A DNA stretch of 64,000 bases from Tsukamurella paurometabola DSM 20162 (GCF_000092225.1 NC_014158.1:1984001-2048000), one strand, 5' to 3'; positions 50,731 through 60,109 are shown, numbered from the stretch's first letter. Translations and numbers: made by a program. The notes: generated from the letters alone by a model not told the origin.

Positions 50731-50748
50731 GCCCTTTCGTTGCGGAGC

Positions 50749-51822
50749 CTAGGAGTTGAGCACCATCGAGGTGATGTTGACGCCCGGATCGGCGGGCGCG
50801 CCGTCGGTCACAGGCTCCCCCGGCTTCGGTGCGGGTGCGCCGGGCTTGGGCTTGATGCCCTTCTTGGCGATAGCCTGGAGCACCTTGAGCCCATCAGGGG
50901 TGGTGTTGCCGATCACCGAATAGTTCGCGGGCAGCGTGGTGTCCTGGTACACGAGGAAGAACTGGTTCGCGCCCGTGTTGGACTGGCCCGATTGTGGCGA
51001 GTTGGCGTTCGCCACCGCGATCGTGCCGGCCGGGTAGATCACCGTCGGCGGCATTCCCGGCTGGGACGGAGCCGCGGCGCCTTGCAGGAACGTCGGCGTC
51101 TCGTCCGGTGAGGTCCAGAGGGGGCCGCTGCTGCCGGTGCCGGACGGGTCGCCGCACTGAAGCACGTAGAGACCGCTCTTCTTGTCCGCGCCGGGCGTGG
51201 CGGTCTCCCGGTGGCAGATCGTGTTGTCGAAGTACTTCGCATTGATCATGGTGATGAAGGCCTGCACATTGCACGGGGCCTTCGACCGGTCGAACTCGAA
51301 TCCGATGGTGCCCTGGTTGGTTGCGATCGACCCCGCCAGAGTGCCGGTGTTGGGCACGTCCTTGCCGTCGGGCTTGGCGACCGACTTGTTGCGATCGGCA
51401 GCCTTATCCAGGGCGGGCAGGATGGCCTCGACCTCGGCGATCTGATCCTCGGTCTGCTTGATCTGAGCCTCGGTGGCGGTTCGCTGCTCTGGTGGCAGAG
51501 CGCCCATCTGCGCGCGCTGCTTCGCGATCTGGTCGCGCGTGGTCTTGATGTTGTCCCGCAGCGTCGTGGCCTGATCCGGACGGTCGGGGTATGTGCACTG
51601 GGTGTGCAGCGACTTGTACCGGTTCTCCGCGCCGACGCGGAGGGGGGCCCGCGGGCCCTGGGGAAGCCAGATGTAGCAGCCCGCGGCGACGAGCGCGACG
51701 ACCACGGCGGCGCTGATGCCGATCGCCGTGATCTTGCGCTTGCGGGCCTCGGCCTCACGCCGCTCGTTCTGGCGCGCGAGTTTGTCTCGGGCTGCCTGAC
51801 GGCGCTCCTCATTGCTCGGCAC
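50749..51822 (-). CDS. ppiB: Membrane-anchored cyclophilin-type peptidyl-prolyl isomerase
   Basis: 357 residues. A basic N-terminus (Arg-Lys-Arg-Lys) and a transmembrane helix (about 31-53) are followed by a charged, coiled-coil-like stretch (about 85-140, Lys/Gln/Glu/Ala-rich) and the cyclophilin fold: Gly-Thr-Ile-Gly-Phe-Glu-Phe-Asp, Cys-Asn-Val-Gln-Ala-Phe, Cys-His-Arg, Leu-Gln-Cys-Gly-Asp-Pro, Asn-Gln-Phe-Phe-Leu-Val. The last parts show the Gly-x-Asn-Gln-Phe-Phe signature. Two Cys near the active site may form a disulfide. Likely folds exported proteins. Corresponds to Rv2582 by position. Confidence 0.92.
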   Translation of the reverse strand: MPSNEERRQAARDKLARQNERREAEARKRKITAIGISAAVVVALVAAGCYIWLPQGPRAPLRVGAENRYKSLHTQCTYPDRPDQATTLRDNIKTTRDQIAKQRAQMGALPPEQRTATEAQIKQTEDQIAEVEAILPALDKAADRNKSVAKPDGKDVPNTGTLAGSIATNQGTIGFEFDRSKAPCNVQAFITMINAKYFDNTICHRETATPGADKKSGLYVLQCGDPSGTGSSGPLWTSPDETPTFLQGAAAPSQPGMPPTVIYPAGTIAVANANSPQSGQSNTGANQFFLVYQDTTLPANYSVIGNTTPDGLKVLQAIAKKGIKPKPGAPAPKPGEPVTDGAPADPGVNITSMVLNS

Positions 51823-51978
51823 GGTGTGACGACCTCCTAGTAACCGTTAGTCCGGCGGGCACGACGCAGTGACACGGACGGTACCGCCGCGGTGACACAG
51901 GGCGGCGCCGCCGCCGAGCCAAGTCTGCCAGCTAAACCTGATAGACGCCGCCACCGGGTCTGGTGACACAATGGTCGG

Positions 51979-52716
51979 ATGCTGATCACCGGATTCCCGG
52001 CGGGGGTGTTCCAGACCAACTGCTACGTGCTCGCGGAGGGGCCGGGCGCCGACGCCGTCATCGTCGACCCGGGGCAGGACGCCGTCGAATCGGTGAAGGC
52101 GCTGCTCGCCGAGCACCGCCTCAATCCCGTGGCCGTGCTGCTCACGCACGGTCATCTGGACCACACCTGGACCGCGCAGCCGTTGGCCGATGAGTTCGGT
52201 ATCCCGGTGTACATCCACGCCGCCGACCGCCCCATGCTGGCCGATCCCGCGGTCGGCATCGGTCCCGCTCTGGGGTCGATGATCGGTGGTCAAATCTTCA
52301 CAGAACCCGAGAAGGTCATCGAGCTCGACGACGGTGAAGCGGTCACACTGGCGGGCATCACGTTCGGCGTCGATCTGGCGCCCGGCCACACCCGCGGGTC
52401 GATCGTCTTCACCACCGAGGTACCGCAGATCGACGAGGCCGGGGAGCCGGTCGGCGCCGAGCCCGTGATCGTCGCGTTCTCCGGCGATGTGCTCTTCCAG
52501 GGTTCGATCGGGCGTACCGATCTCCCCGGCGGCAGTCACGAGCAACTGCTCGACTCGATCGCGGCGAAACTTCTCCCGCTCCCCGACGAGACCGTCGTAC
52601 TCCCGGGCCACGGCCCTGCTACCACCATCGGGCAGGAGCGGGCGTCGAACCCGTTCCTCCAGGGGCTCACCGGGGCGCAGGCGCCCGGTGAGCGGAAAGG
52701 ACGATTCGGACTGTGA
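51979..52716 (+). CDS. Metallo-beta-lactamase-fold hydrolase (glyoxalase II-like)
   Basis: 245 residues. Thr-His-Gly-His-Leu-Asp-His (HxHxDH) gives the dinuclear zinc site; later ligands include His in Ala-Pro-Gly-His-Thr-Arg-Gly-Ser, Asp in Ser-Gly-Asp-Val-Leu-Phe and His in Pro-Gly-His-Gly-Pro. Family members hydrolyse hydroxyacyl-thiol esters; in a mycothiol organism the thiol is probably mycothiol. It overlaps hisS by four bases and corresponds to Rv2581c. Confidence 0.9.
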   Translation: MLITGFPAGVFQTNCYVLAEGPGADAVIVDPGQDAVESVKALLAEHRLNPVAVLLTHGHLDHTWTAQPLADEFGIPVYIHAADRPMLADPAVGIGPALGSMIGGQIFTEPEKVIELDDGEAVTLAGITFGVDLAPGHTRGSIVFTTEVPQIDEAGEPVGAEPVIVAFSGDVLFQGSIGRTDLPGGSHEQLLDSIAAKLLPLPDETVVLPGHGPATTIGQERASNPFLQGLTGAQAPGERKGRFGL

Positions 52717-54038
52717 GCGCCGGAAGCTTCCAGGCTCCCAAGGGCATCCCCGACTACATCCCGGTCCCGTCCGGCGAGAAGAACAGCTCGGCTGATTTCC
52801 TCGCGGTGCGCACGGCGCTGCTGCGCGCTATCGCGGATGCCGGCTACGGCTACATCGAGCTGCCGATCTTCGAGGACACCTCCCTGTTCGCGCGCGGCGT
52901 CGGTGAGTCGACCGATGTGGTGGCCAAGGAGATGTACACCTTCGCCGACCGCGGCGACCGCTCCGTGACGCTGCGCCCGGAGGGGACGGCCGGTGTGGTC
53001 CGCGCGGTCCTGCAACACGGCCTGGATCGGGGCCAACTGCCGGTCAAGGCGGCCTACGCCGGTCCGTTCTTCCGCTACGAGCGTCCACAGGAGGGCCGGT
53101 ACCGGCAGCTTCAGCAGGTGGGCATCGAGGCGATCGGCGTGGACGATCCCGCACTCGATGCCGAGGTGATCGCCGTGGCCGACCGCGCCTATCGCAGCGT
53201 CGGTCTCGACGGGTTCCGCCTGGAGGTCTCCAGCCTGGGTGACGAGACCTGCCGCCCGCAGTACCGGGAGAAGTTGCAGGAGTTCCTGTTCGCGCTCGAC
53301 CTCGATGAGGAGACCCGTCGGCGTGCCGAGATCAATCCGCTCCGCGTGCTCGACGACAAGCGGCCCGAGGTGAAGGCCATGACGGCCGATGCACCCCTCA
53401 TGATCGACAACCTCACCCCGGAGCCCAAGGAGCACTTCGAGAAGGTGCTCGGCTACCTCGACGCGCTCGGGGTGCCCTATGTGGTGAATCCGCGCCTGGT
53501 CCGCGGCCTCGATTACTACACCAAGACCTGTTTCGAGTTCGTGCACGACGGTCTCGGCGCCCAGTCGGGAATCGGCGGCGGCGGCCGCTACGACGGCCTG
53601 GTCGAGCAGCTGGGCGGCCGCGAGGGCGTGACCGGCGTCGGATTCGGACTCGGCGTCGACCGCACGCTGCTGGCGTTGGCCGCCGAGGGCAAGCGCGCAC
53701 CGGCGGCGCCTCGCGTGGTGGCCTTCGGCGTCCCGCTGGGCGACGACGCCCGGGATGCGATGGTCCCGCTCCTCGGACGGCTCCGCGCGCTCGGTGTGCC
53801 CTCCGATATGGCCTACGGCAACCGCGCGATGAAGGGCGCGATGAAGGCCGCCGACCGTTCCGGTGCCCGATTCGCCCTGATCCTGGGCGATTCCGAGCTG
53901 GCCGACGGCGTGGTGATGCTCAAGGATCTGGCGAACGGCGAGCAGCGGGCGGTGCCGCTCGATACCGTGGCGGGCGTGATCGCCTCCGCGAACGACGTGA
54001 ACGGTGCCGACGGCGCGAGCGCGCGGAGCGCGGGGTAA
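52713..54038 (+). CDS. hisS: Histidyl-tRNA synthetase
   Basis: 441 residues from GTG 52713. Class II motifs: Leu-Arg-Pro-Glu-Gly-Thr-Ala-Gly, [12 protein letters not shown] (motif 2) and the HisRS-specific Arg-Gly-Leu-Asp-Tyr-Tyr, with Gly-Gly-Gly-Gly-Arg-Tyr-Asp-Gly-Leu afterwards. The C-terminal anticodon domain starts near 340. It attaches histidine to tRNA-His. Corresponds to Rv2580c. Confidence 0.97.
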   Translation: MSAGSFQAPKGIPDYIPVPSGEKNSSADFLAVRTALLRAIADAGYGYIELPIFEDTSLFARGVGESTDVVAKEMYTFADRGDRSVTLRPEGTAGVVRAVLQHGLDRGQLPVKAAYAGPFFRYERPQEGRYRQLQQVGIEAIGVDDPALDAEVIAVADRAYRSVGLDGFRLEVSSLGDETCRPQYREKLQEFLFALDLDEETRRRAEINPLRVLDDKRPEVKAMTADAPLMIDNLTPEPKEHFEKVLGYLDALGVPYVVNPRLVRGLDYYTKTCFEFVHDGLGAQSGIGGGGRYDGLVEQLGGREGVTGVGFGLGVDRTLLALAAEGKRAPAAPRVVAFGVPLGDDARDAMVPLLGRLRALGVPSDMAYGNRAMKGAMKAADRSGARFALILGDSELADGVVMLKDLANGEQRAVPLDTVAGVIASANDVNGADGASARSAG

Positions 54039-54042
54039 CCGC

Positions 54043-54735
54043 GTGTCGGCCAGCCCCGCCGAGCCCGGCGCCCGCGATCCGCGGGAGCTGAGTGCGGAGG
54101 ACGCCGTCGACATCGATCTGATCCCGCCGCGGCTGATGTTGCCGAAGGTGCGTCGGGCGGTCGCCGTCGGTCTCCTCCTCACGGTGGTGGCGGCGCTCGC
54201 TACGGCCCTGGTGGTGACTCCGCTCTGGGGTGTCGTGGTGCTGGTCGCCGGGGCGGCCCCGGGCCTCGGTAGTTACCTGGGAGTCGCGCGACGACGCGTC
54301 GTGCTCGACCACCGTGTGATCACGCGCCGCACGCTGCTGACCCGCCGGATGAACCTGATCGCGGCCGAGGAAGTCGATCTCGTGGCCGAGGTGGCTCGGC
54401 TGGCCCAGGTGTCCCTGCGGCTGCGGCAGGGCCGCACCACGATGCGCGTGCCGATCGCGCTGTACGGCACCCCGGGACGGGGCCGCGTGCGCGGTCGTGA
54501 ATTGCCGATGCTGGCGACGCGACGGTTGTCGGAATCGCTGAGCAAGCATGCGGATCCGCATGTGCGGGAGATCGCCCGCGTGCTCGGCGAGCAATCCCGG
54601 GAACAGGCCACCGCGGTGCCGATCCGGGATCGCCCGCTGTTCCGTGCGGCCGGCATCGCCCGAGAGGTGGGCGGCCGCGAAGAACTCGTCTTCACCGCCG
54701 ACGAAGTCGGGGAGCTCAATCGCCCGCCTTGGTGA
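54043..54735 (+). CDS. Membrane protein with PH-like C-terminal region
   Basis: 230 residues from GTG 54043, four bases after hisS. Acidic N-terminus, two helices (about 40-83: Val-Ala-Val-Gly-Leu-Leu-Leu-Thr and Gly-Val-Val-Val-Leu-Val-Ala), then a soluble domain with Leu-Asp-His-Arg-Val-Ile-Thr-Arg-Arg-Thr-Leu-Leu and Met-Arg-Val-Pro-Ile-Ala-Leu-Tyr. The two helices plus a beta-rich tail resemble bacterial PH-domain membrane proteins, but the family is unproven. Confidence 0.65.
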   Translation: MSASPAEPGARDPRELSAEDAVDIDLIPPRLMLPKVRRAVAVGLLLTVVAALATALVVTPLWGVVVLVAGAAPGLGSYLGVARRRVVLDHRVITRRTLLTRRMNLIAAEEVDLVAEVARLAQVSLRLRQGRTTMRVPIALYGTPGRGRVRGRELPMLATRRLSESLSKHADPHVREIARVLGEQSREQATAVPIRDRPLFRAAGIAREVGGREELVFTADEVGELNRPPW

Positions 54736-54792
54736 ACCCGACGCGCCGTTCGAACGCTTGACTGAAATCGAACAAAGTGTTCGACTGAGTGG

Positions 54793-55827
54793 GTGCGATG
54801 GGAAGGCCAATTACTGACGGACGAGCCCGGCTCCGGCGTGCGCGCTCTGCCGGGGCTCGAAGGGATCGGACGGGCGGTCACCACCCCGGATTTCGAGGGG
54901 ATCACCTTCCATGAGGTGCTGTGTAAGAGTGCGCTCAACCGGGTGCCGGAATCGGCGGCGCTGCCGTTCGAATGGACGATCAACCCGTATCGCGGATGTA
55001 CCCATGCGTGCACCTACTGCTTCGCTCGCTCAAGCCACGAGTACCTCGACTTCGACGCCGGGGGAGATTTCGACACCCAGATCGTGGTGAAGACGAACCT
55101 GGTCTCGGTGCTCAAGAAGGAGCTGCGCCGCGCGTCCTGGCGCGGCGAGGCGGTGGCGCTCGGGACCAACACCGATCCCTATCAGCGTGCGGAGGGGCGG
55201 TATCGGCTGATGCCCGGCGTGATCGGTGCCCTTGCGGGTGCGGGTTCGCCGATTTCGATCCTCACCAAGGGCACACTGCTGCAACGCGATCTGCCGTTGC
55301 TCGCCACCGCCGCCACCACGGTGCCGGTGCGCCTGTCGGTCTCGCTCGCCCTGCTCGATCCGGCATTGCAGGCCTCGCTCGAACCGGGAACTCCGAAGCC
55401 TGCCGCTCGGCTCGGTCTGATCCGGGCGATCGCCGACGCGGGCTTTGACTGCAATGTGATGGTGGCACCCGTGATCCCGTATCTCACGGACGATTCCGCG
55501 TCGCTGCGGGCGTTGTTCGAGGCGCTGGCCGGGGCAGGCGCGGCGAGCGCCACGGTGATGGCGCTCAATCTCACCGGCCGCTACCGGGACTGGTTCCTCA
55601 GCTGGCTGGCGCAGAATCACCCGGCGCTGGTGCGCCGGTACCGGCAACTCTACGGCTCTACCGGGCGGGTGTCGGCCGAGTACCGGGCGCACCTGCGGTC
55701 GCGGACGGAGCCGCTGATGAAGGAGTTCGGCCTCTCGATCCGCGAAGAGTATTCGGCGCCGGATCGGCGCCCGGTGCGCAGGCCCACGGGATCGGTCGCG
55801 CCGGACTTGCAGGAGCCCCTGTTCTAG
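54793..55827 (+). CDS. Rv2578c-family radical SAM protein
   Basis: 344 residues from GTG 54793. Iron-sulfur motif Cys-Thr-His-Ala-Cys-Thr-Tyr-Cys (CxxxCxxC) within Tyr-Arg-Gly-Cys-Thr-His, followed by Ala-Arg-Ser-Ser-His-Glu-Tyr-Leu. Gly-Thr-Asn-Thr-Asp-Pro-Tyr-Gln-Arg and Pro-Val-Ile-Pro-Tyr-Leu match the SplB-like branch of the family. Some actinobacterial members carry an intein, absent here. The substrate is unknown. The 57 bases upstream hold a palindrome resembling an SOS box but with a five-base spacer. Confidence 0.88.
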   Translation: MRWEGQLLTDEPGSGVRALPGLEGIGRAVTTPDFEGITFHEVLCKSALNRVPESAALPFEWTINPYRGCTHACTYCFARSSHEYLDFDAGGDFDTQIVVKTNLVSVLKKELRRASWRGEAVALGTNTDPYQRAEGRYRLMPGVIGALAGAGSPISILTKGTLLQRDLPLLATAATTVPVRLSVSLALLDPALQASLEPGTPKPAARLGLIRAIADAGFDCNVMVAPVIPYLTDDSASLRALFEALAGAGAASATVMALNLTGRYRDWFLSWLAQNHPALVRRYRQLYGSTGRVSAEYRAHLRSRTEPLMKEFGLSIREEYSAPDRRPVRRPTGSVAPDLQEPLF

Positions 55828-55834
55828 ACAGTGT

Positions 55835-55850
55835 GTAACGTATCAGTTAC
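55835..55850. promoter_or_regulatory. Operator-like palindrome before arsR
   Basis: GTAAC-GTATCA-GTTAC is a perfect 5-bp inverted repeat about ten bases before the GTG at 55860. Sites of this type (GTAAC...GTTAC) are commonly autoregulatory for ArsR/SRPBCC pairs. Confidence 0.6.
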
Positions 55851-55859
55851 GCTTTCGCG

Positions 55860-56240
55860 GTGACTGTCTTCGCGGCCATCGCCGACCCGGTGCGACGGGA
55901 CATCCTGTCGCTGCTGCGGGCGGCACCGCGCACCGCGGGGGAGGTTGCGGCATCCTTCGAGATCAGCAGGCCGGCGATCAGTCGGCACCTGCGAGTATTG
56001 CGCGAGGCCGGGCTGGTGGCGGCCGAACGCGGCGGCGACGCGCGGGAACGCAGCTACGCGCTGCGCCTCGATGCGCTGGCCGAGGTGGAGGCCTGGATCG
56101 AACACCTCCGCGCTCCGGCGCGTTTCGCGGAGTTGCTCGGCTCGCCGGCGCTCGACACCGAGGTGCGGCGCGCGCGGCGCGATGCACGCAACCCCGCGCT
56201 CGCCGAGCGGGCGACGCACGACGAAAGAGGCACGGCATGA
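55860..56240 (+). CDS. ArsR-family transcriptional regulator
   Basis: 126 residues from GTG 55860. Winged-helix motif: Ala-Asp-Pro-Val-Arg-Arg-Asp-Ile-Leu-Ser-Leu-Leu, then Val-Ala-Ala-Ser-Phe-Glu-Ile-Ser-Arg-Pro-Ala-Ile-Ser-Arg-His-Leu-Arg-Val-Leu. No Cys metal site, so it is of the non-metal branch coupled to SRPBCC proteins. ATGA overlap with the SRPBCC gene. Probably represses this pair through the palindrome 55835-55850. Confidence 0.88.
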   Translation: MTVFAAIADPVRRDILSLLRAAPRTAGEVAASFEISRPAISRHLRVLREAGLVAAERGGDARERSYALRLDALAEVEAWIEHLRAPARFAELLGSPALDTEVRRARRDARNPALAERATHDERGTA

Positions 56241-56731
56241 CCAAGAGAGAGCCGACGGGACGCGTGGCGGCGACGGCCGCGGGCCGGGCTCTGTTGCTGG
56301 AGAGGTACTTCGATGCCGACATCGACGAGGTGTGGGCGTCGATCACCGAGTCCGACCGGACCGCGCGCTGGTTCGGGAGGTGGACCGGAACTCCCGGCGT
56401 CGGCGCCGAGGTGATGGTCACCATGGGCTTCGAAGAGGGCTCGCCGACGATGCCGATGACGATCACGGCTTGCGAACCGCCGCGCCGACTGTGCCTGCAG
56501 GCCACGGACGAGTACGGCGAATGGAACCTCGAAGTACTGATCGACCGGGACGGCGAGCGCACTCGGCTGACTTTCCTGCACCACCTCGGTGCGGGAACCG
56601 ACCCCGGTGAGACGGGTCCGGGCTGGGAGTTCTACCTGGATGCGCTGGTCGCCGCCGAGGCGGGCCGGTCGCTGCCCGACTTCGACGAGGGCTATTTCCC
56701 GGGGATGGTGGCGTACTACCGCGGGGAGTGA
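56237..56731 (+). CDS. SRPBCC (AHSA1-type) protein
   Basis: 164 residues. [16 protein letters not shown] near the start and Gly-Trp-Glu-Phe-Tyr-Leu-Asp-Ala-Leu near the end are the START/Bet v1-like AHSA1 signature. The fold binds hydrophobic small molecules. Paired with the ArsR repressor; ligand unknown. Confidence 0.87.
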   Translation: MTKREPTGRVAATAAGRALLLERYFDADIDEVWASITESDRTARWFGRWTGTPGVGAEVMVTMGFEEGSPTMPMTITACEPPRRLCLQATDEYGEWNLEVLIDRDGERTRLTFLHHLGAGTDPGETGPGWEFYLDALVAAEAGRSLPDFDEGYFPGMVAYYRGE

Positions 56732-56743
56732 CGACCCCGCCGC

Positions 56744-56764
56744 TAATGAAAACTGTTATCGTTA
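56744..56764. promoter_or_regulatory. Zur-like 21-bp palindrome upstream of the CobW gene
   Basis: The 21 bases read TAATGAAAACTG then TTATCGTTA: the two halves match in 14 of 20 paired positions across a central T. AT-rich TGAAAA/TTTTCA-type sites are the usual Zur box of actinobacteria, and CobW-type genes are classical Zur targets. The palindrome ends five bases before the ATG. Inferred, not shown. Confidence 0.6.
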
Positions 56765-56769
56765 GTGGC

Positions 56770-57924
56770 ATGGAAACCGCAGCTCCCCTCCCTGTCACCG
56801 TCCTGTCCGGATTCCTCGGCGCCGGGAAGACCACCCTCCTCAACCACCTGCTGAGCAACCGCGAGGGCCGCCGCATCGCCGTGATCGTCAACGACATGAG
56901 CGAGGTCAACGTCGACGCCTCCCTGATCGGGCTCGGCGGCTTCGACCGCACGCAGGAGAAGCTCGTCGAGCTGAGCAACGGGTGCATATGCTGCACCCTG
57001 CGCGAGGATCTGGTGGACGCCGTCGGAGCCATCGCCCGCCAGCGCACGCCCGACGGTGCGCCGCGCTTCGACCACCTGGTGATCGAGTCGACCGGCATCT
57101 CCGAGCCGATGCCCGTGGCGGCCACCTTCGACTGGACCTTCGACGACGGCAGCCGGCTCGGCGATATCGCAGTCCTCGACACGATGGTGACGGTGGTCGA
57201 CGCGAGCACCTTCCTCGGCGAGATCGCGAAGGGGCACAACCTCGCCCAGCGCGGGATGGGCGCCGCTCCGGACGACGAGCGCTCCATCGCCGACCTCCTC
57301 GTCGATCAGGTCGAGTTCGCCGACGTGGTGTTGCTCAGCAAGCTGGACCTGATCTCGGCCGCCGCGGGCGGCGCCGTCCAGGCCGCGGTGGGACGCCTGA
57401 ATCCCCGCGCGAAGATCCTGCCGTTGCGCCACGGCGCACTCGAGCTCGCCGAGGTGATCGGTACCGGGCTGTTCGATCACGAAGCCGCCTCCGCGGTCGC
57501 TGGGTGGGACGACGAGGTTCTCGGCGGGCACACTCCGGAGACGGAGGAGTACGGCATCTCGTCGTTCGCTTACCGGTCCGACCGTCCGTTTCATCCGCAG
57601 CGCCTCCTGGAATCACTGAGCGAGGTCCGGGCGGTGCTGCGCAGCAAGGGGTTCTGCTGGATCGCCAGCCGTCCAGATCTGGTGGCCGTGTGGTCGCAGG
57701 CAGGACCGAATCTCACCATCGAGCCCGCGGCGTACTGGTCGCACGTCGATGGCGTCCCGCAACAGGAATTGGTGTTCATCGGGGTCAAGCTCGACGCCGA
57801 CCGCATGCGGTCACTGCTCGACCGCGCTCTGCTCACCGACGCCGAGGTGGCCGACGGGCCGGCTGCGTGGCGCGACTACCCTGATCATCTGCCCGCGTGG
57901 AATGTGCCCGATCACGTTCATTGA
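56770..57924 (+). CDS. CobW/COG0523-family zinc metallochaperone GTPase
   Basis: 384 residues from ATG 56770; an in-frame start at 56728 would read through the palindrome and is not chosen. Gly14-Phe-Leu-Gly-Ala-Gly-Lys-Thr21 is the P-loop, Cys72-Ile-Cys-Cys75 the metal site (CxCC), Ser-Lys-Leu-Asp the G4-like motif and a CobW_C domain follows. COG0523 proteins use GTP to deliver zinc to client enzymes under limitation. Its end overlaps the glpD stop by seven bases (convergent). A Zur-like site supports a zinc role rather than cobalamin synthesis. Confidence 0.9.
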   Translation: METAAPLPVTVLSGFLGAGKTTLLNHLLSNREGRRIAVIVNDMSEVNVDASLIGLGGFDRTQEKLVELSNGCICCTLREDLVDAVGAIARQRTPDGAPRFDHLVIESTGISEPMPVAATFDWTFDDGSRLGDIAVLDTMVTVVDASTFLGEIAKGHNLAQRGMGAAPDDERSIADLLVDQVEFADVVLLSKLDLISAAAGGAVQAAVGRLNPRAKILPLRHGALELAEVIGTGLFDHEAASAVAGWDDEVLGGHTPETEEYGISSFAYRSDRPFHPQRLLESLSEVRAVLRSKGFCWIASRPDLVAVWSQAGPNLTIEPAAYWSHVDGVPQQELVFIGVKLDADRMRSLLDRALLTDAEVADGPAAWRDYPDHLPAWNVPDHVH

Positions 57925-59480
57925 GCCGCGAGCGCAGCCTCCGCAGAGCTCGTCGCCGCCGCGGCGACATGGGGGATGAGCGAGAGACGGGTGCGGCGTT
58001 CAAGAAGATCGTCGACCGTCAGGGCGCCCTCGACGAGTGCGCCGTAGAGCATTTCGGCGCCGGTGATCTCCGTGCCTGCCGTCACCGGCTCGGCCAGCGC
58101 CGGCTGCACCTCGGCGAGGGCGGCCACGGCGGTGGCCTCGGTGCCGTACTTGTGCACCAGTCGCTGCGGTGCCGCGACAGCGGCCAGCTCCCCTCGCGGC
58201 GCCGCGCCGACGAGCGGCACCGACCGGGTCACACTGGGCCCGGTGAGCAGGCCCGAGGCCGTGACGGCCGCGTCGACGGCGTCCTGCGCCATCCGCCGGT
58301 AGGTGGTCAGCTTGCCCCCCACCACGGTGATCAAGCCGTCGCCACGGGTGAGAACCGCGTGCTTGCGTGAGACGTCCGCGGTCCGCCCTGCACCGGAGTC
58401 CAACAGCGGCCGAAGACCGGCGAAGGTACCCGCGATGTGGTCCCGGCGCAGGGGGGTATCGAGCGCGAGGCTGACCGTGGCCAGCAGGAAGTCGATCTCT
58501 TCCTCGGACGCGGTCGGCACGTCGGGCAGTGGACCGTCGGCCTCCTCGTCGGTCAGACCCACATAGATGCGCCCGTCCGGCTGGGGGAGTGCGAAGACGT
58601 ACCGGCCGAACGCACCTGGGACGGGCACCGTCAGCCCGGCGGTGAGACCGCCGAAGACGTCCTGGCGGAAGACCAGATGGGTGCCCCGGCTCGGCCGCAA
58701 TGCGATCGCGGGGTCGACGGTGCCCGCCCACACCCCGGTCGCATTGATCACTGCGCGGGCGCGGATCGCGCGGCTGGCGCCGGTCAGCTCGTCGGTCACC
58801 GTCGCTGCCGTACCCGTGACCTGTGACGCGGCACAGTGTGTGAGGATGCGCGCGCCGTGCGCGGCGGCCGTGCGCGCGATCGCGACGGTGAGCCGGGCGT
58901 CGTCGGTGAGCTGGCCGTCCCAATTGAGCAGGCCGCCACGCAGACCCGCACGTTTGACCGTCGGTGCCATGCGGATCACTTCGGCGGCCGAGATGCGTCG
59001 CGAACGGCCCAGTTCCGTAGCCGGAGTGCCTGCGGCGCGGCGCAAGACGTCGCCGGCGAGGAAGCCGACCCGGGTGAGTGCGGCGTCGAACGTCGAAACA
59101 TCGGCGAGCAGCGGCACGACCTGTGCGAGCGGGCGGGTCAGGTGCGGGGCTATCGACCGGATCAGGACATCGCGTTCCACTGCGCTCTCATGTGCGATGC
59201 CCACCGCACCCGAGGCGAGGTAGCGCAGGCCGCCGTGCACCAATTTCGATGACCACCGGCTGGTGCCGAAGGCCAGATCGTGCTTGTCCACCAGCGCCAC
59301 CGATAGTCCCCGGCTCGCGGCGTCGAGTGCTACTCCGGTGCCGGTGACTCCGCCGCCGATCACCAGGACGTCCACGGCGGGGTCGTCGGCGAGGGTGGCG
59401 AGGTCGGCCTTGCGGCGCGTCGCGTCGAGCCGGGAGCGCGGGTCCACCGACTCGAGTGCGGCGGCGAATCTTTCGGTCAC
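57918..59480 (-). CDS. glpD: Glycerol-3-phosphate dehydrogenase (FAD)
   Basis: 520 residues from GTG 59480, overlapping the upstream TetR stop as GTGA. FAD-binding [10 protein letters not shown] near 45-56, then [16 protein letters not shown], typical GlpD. C-terminal domain from about 390. It oxidises glycerol 3-phosphate to dihydroxyacetone phosphate at the membrane, feeding electrons to quinone. The gene set glpD-TetR-flavoprotein-DagK matches Rv2249c-2252. Confidence 0.94.
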   Translation of the reverse strand: MTERFAAALESVDPRSRLDATRRKADLATLADDPAVDVLVIGGGVTGTGVALDAASRGLSVALVDKHDLAFGTSRWSSKLVHGGLRYLASGAVGIAHESAVERDVLIRSIAPHLTRPLAQVVPLLADVSTFDAALTRVGFLAGDVLRRAAGTPATELGRSRRISAAEVIRMAPTVKRAGLRGGLLNWDGQLTDDARLTVAIARTAAAHGARILTHCAASQVTGTAATVTDELTGASRAIRARAVINATGVWAGTVDPAIALRPSRGTHLVFRQDVFGGLTAGLTVPVPGAFGRYVFALPQPDGRIYVGLTDEEADGPLPDVPTASEEEIDFLLATVSLALDTPLRRDHIAGTFAGLRPLLDSGAGRTADVSRKHAVLTRGDGLITVVGGKLTTYRRMAQDAVDAAVTASGLLTGPSVTRSVPLVGAAPRGELAAVAAPQRLVHKYGTEATAVAALAEVQPALAEPVTAGTEITGAEMLYGALVEGALTVDDLLERRTRLSLIPHVAAAATSSAEAALAAQ

Positions 59481-60094
59481 GGGCGCAGATACCTCTCGAC
59501 GAGATCGAAGAGTTGGGAATCGAGTAGATCGCCGCCGTCGGCCCCGGCGAAGACGGGCCCGGATAGTGCGGATGACCATGCGGCCTGGAGTACCACGGAC
59601 GCCAGTTCACGGGGATCGCCCGACCGGATGCTGCCGTCGTTCTGCCCGGCACGGACCGCCGCTTCGAGCGTATCGAGCTGATTCGCCGAGGTACGGCCTT
59701 GGCGGTGCAGCAGGTAGGGGATCAAGAACTCCGGATCGAGTTCGATGATCCGGCGCAGCAACGGGTGGGACCGCGCGGACGAGGTCAGGTGTACGACGGT
59801 GCGCGCAAGGCTCTCGCGCGTGTCGTCGCCCGGGACCGGGGTGAGTGTTGCGAGGGCTGCCGAGAACTCGCGTGTGGTGACGGTTGCCGCGAGAGCCTGG
59901 ACATTGGGGTAGCGCCGATACAGTGTGGCGCGCGACACTTGAGCGGCGCGCGCGACATCGGCCATGGTGGTGCGCCGGATGCCGATCGTGGTCATCAGAT
60001 CACGTGCGGCATCGAGGATCGTCTGGTCGTCGATGGCGTTCGCGGGGGTCCGCGCCGGGGCCGCGACCTCCTCGTTGAGATCCTGCGACATCAT
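59477..60094 (-). CDS. TetR-family regulator of the glpD region
   Basis: 205 residues from ATG 60094 (60091 equally possible). The HTH includes Ile-Leu-Asp-Ala-Ala-Arg-Asp-Leu-Met, Thr-Thr-Met-Ala-Asp-Val-Ala-Arg-Ala-Ala-Gln-Val-Ser-Arg-Ala-Thr-Leu-Tyr-Arg-Arg-Tyr-Pro. The last part is the variable ligand domain. It is cotranscribed with glpD. Its start and the start of the divergent flavoprotein gene are only 15 bases apart, with a palindrome between. Confidence 0.88.
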   Translation of the reverse strand: MMSQDLNEEVAAPARTPANAIDDQTILDAARDLMTTIGIRRTTMADVARAAQVSRATLYRRYPNVQALAATVTTREFSAALATLTPVPGDDTRESLARTVVHLTSSARSHPLLRRIIELDPEFLIPYLLHRQGRTSANQLDTLEAAVRAGQNDGSIRSGDPRELASVVLQAAWSSALSGPVFAGADGGDLLDSQLFDLVERYLRP

Positions 60095-60097
60095 GTG

Positions 60098-60107
60098 TAC
60101 AAATGTA
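60098..60107. promoter_or_regulatory. TetR-operator-like palindrome between divergent starts
   Basis: TACA-AA-TGTA is a perfect inverted repeat of 4 bp per side in the 15-base gap between the TetR and flavoprotein ATGs. The longer AT-rich stretch (60091-60110) stands out. A likely shared operator, inferred. Confidence 0.5.
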
Positions 60108-60109
60108 TC

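Larger units (their letters stand above)
48920..50736. mobile_element. Putative IS30-type unit with His-rich passenger, bounded by imperfect inverted repeats
   Basis: Bases 48920-48965 and 50690-50736 (read on the minus strand) match as an inverted pair at about 36 of 46 aligned columns, with one gap: both begin AAGGGCCCCACGGCG, share TTCTAG and GATC, and end CGCAACACCG. Between them lie a hairpin, a 52-residue His-rich ORF and a complete IS30-family transposase gene. In M. tuberculosis the outer genes (rel and ppiB) are near neighbours, so the interval looks inserted. IS30 elements are usually 1.0-1.5 kb with shorter terminal repeats, so the true ends may lie inside. I see no convincing target duplication. 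Confidence 0.5.
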
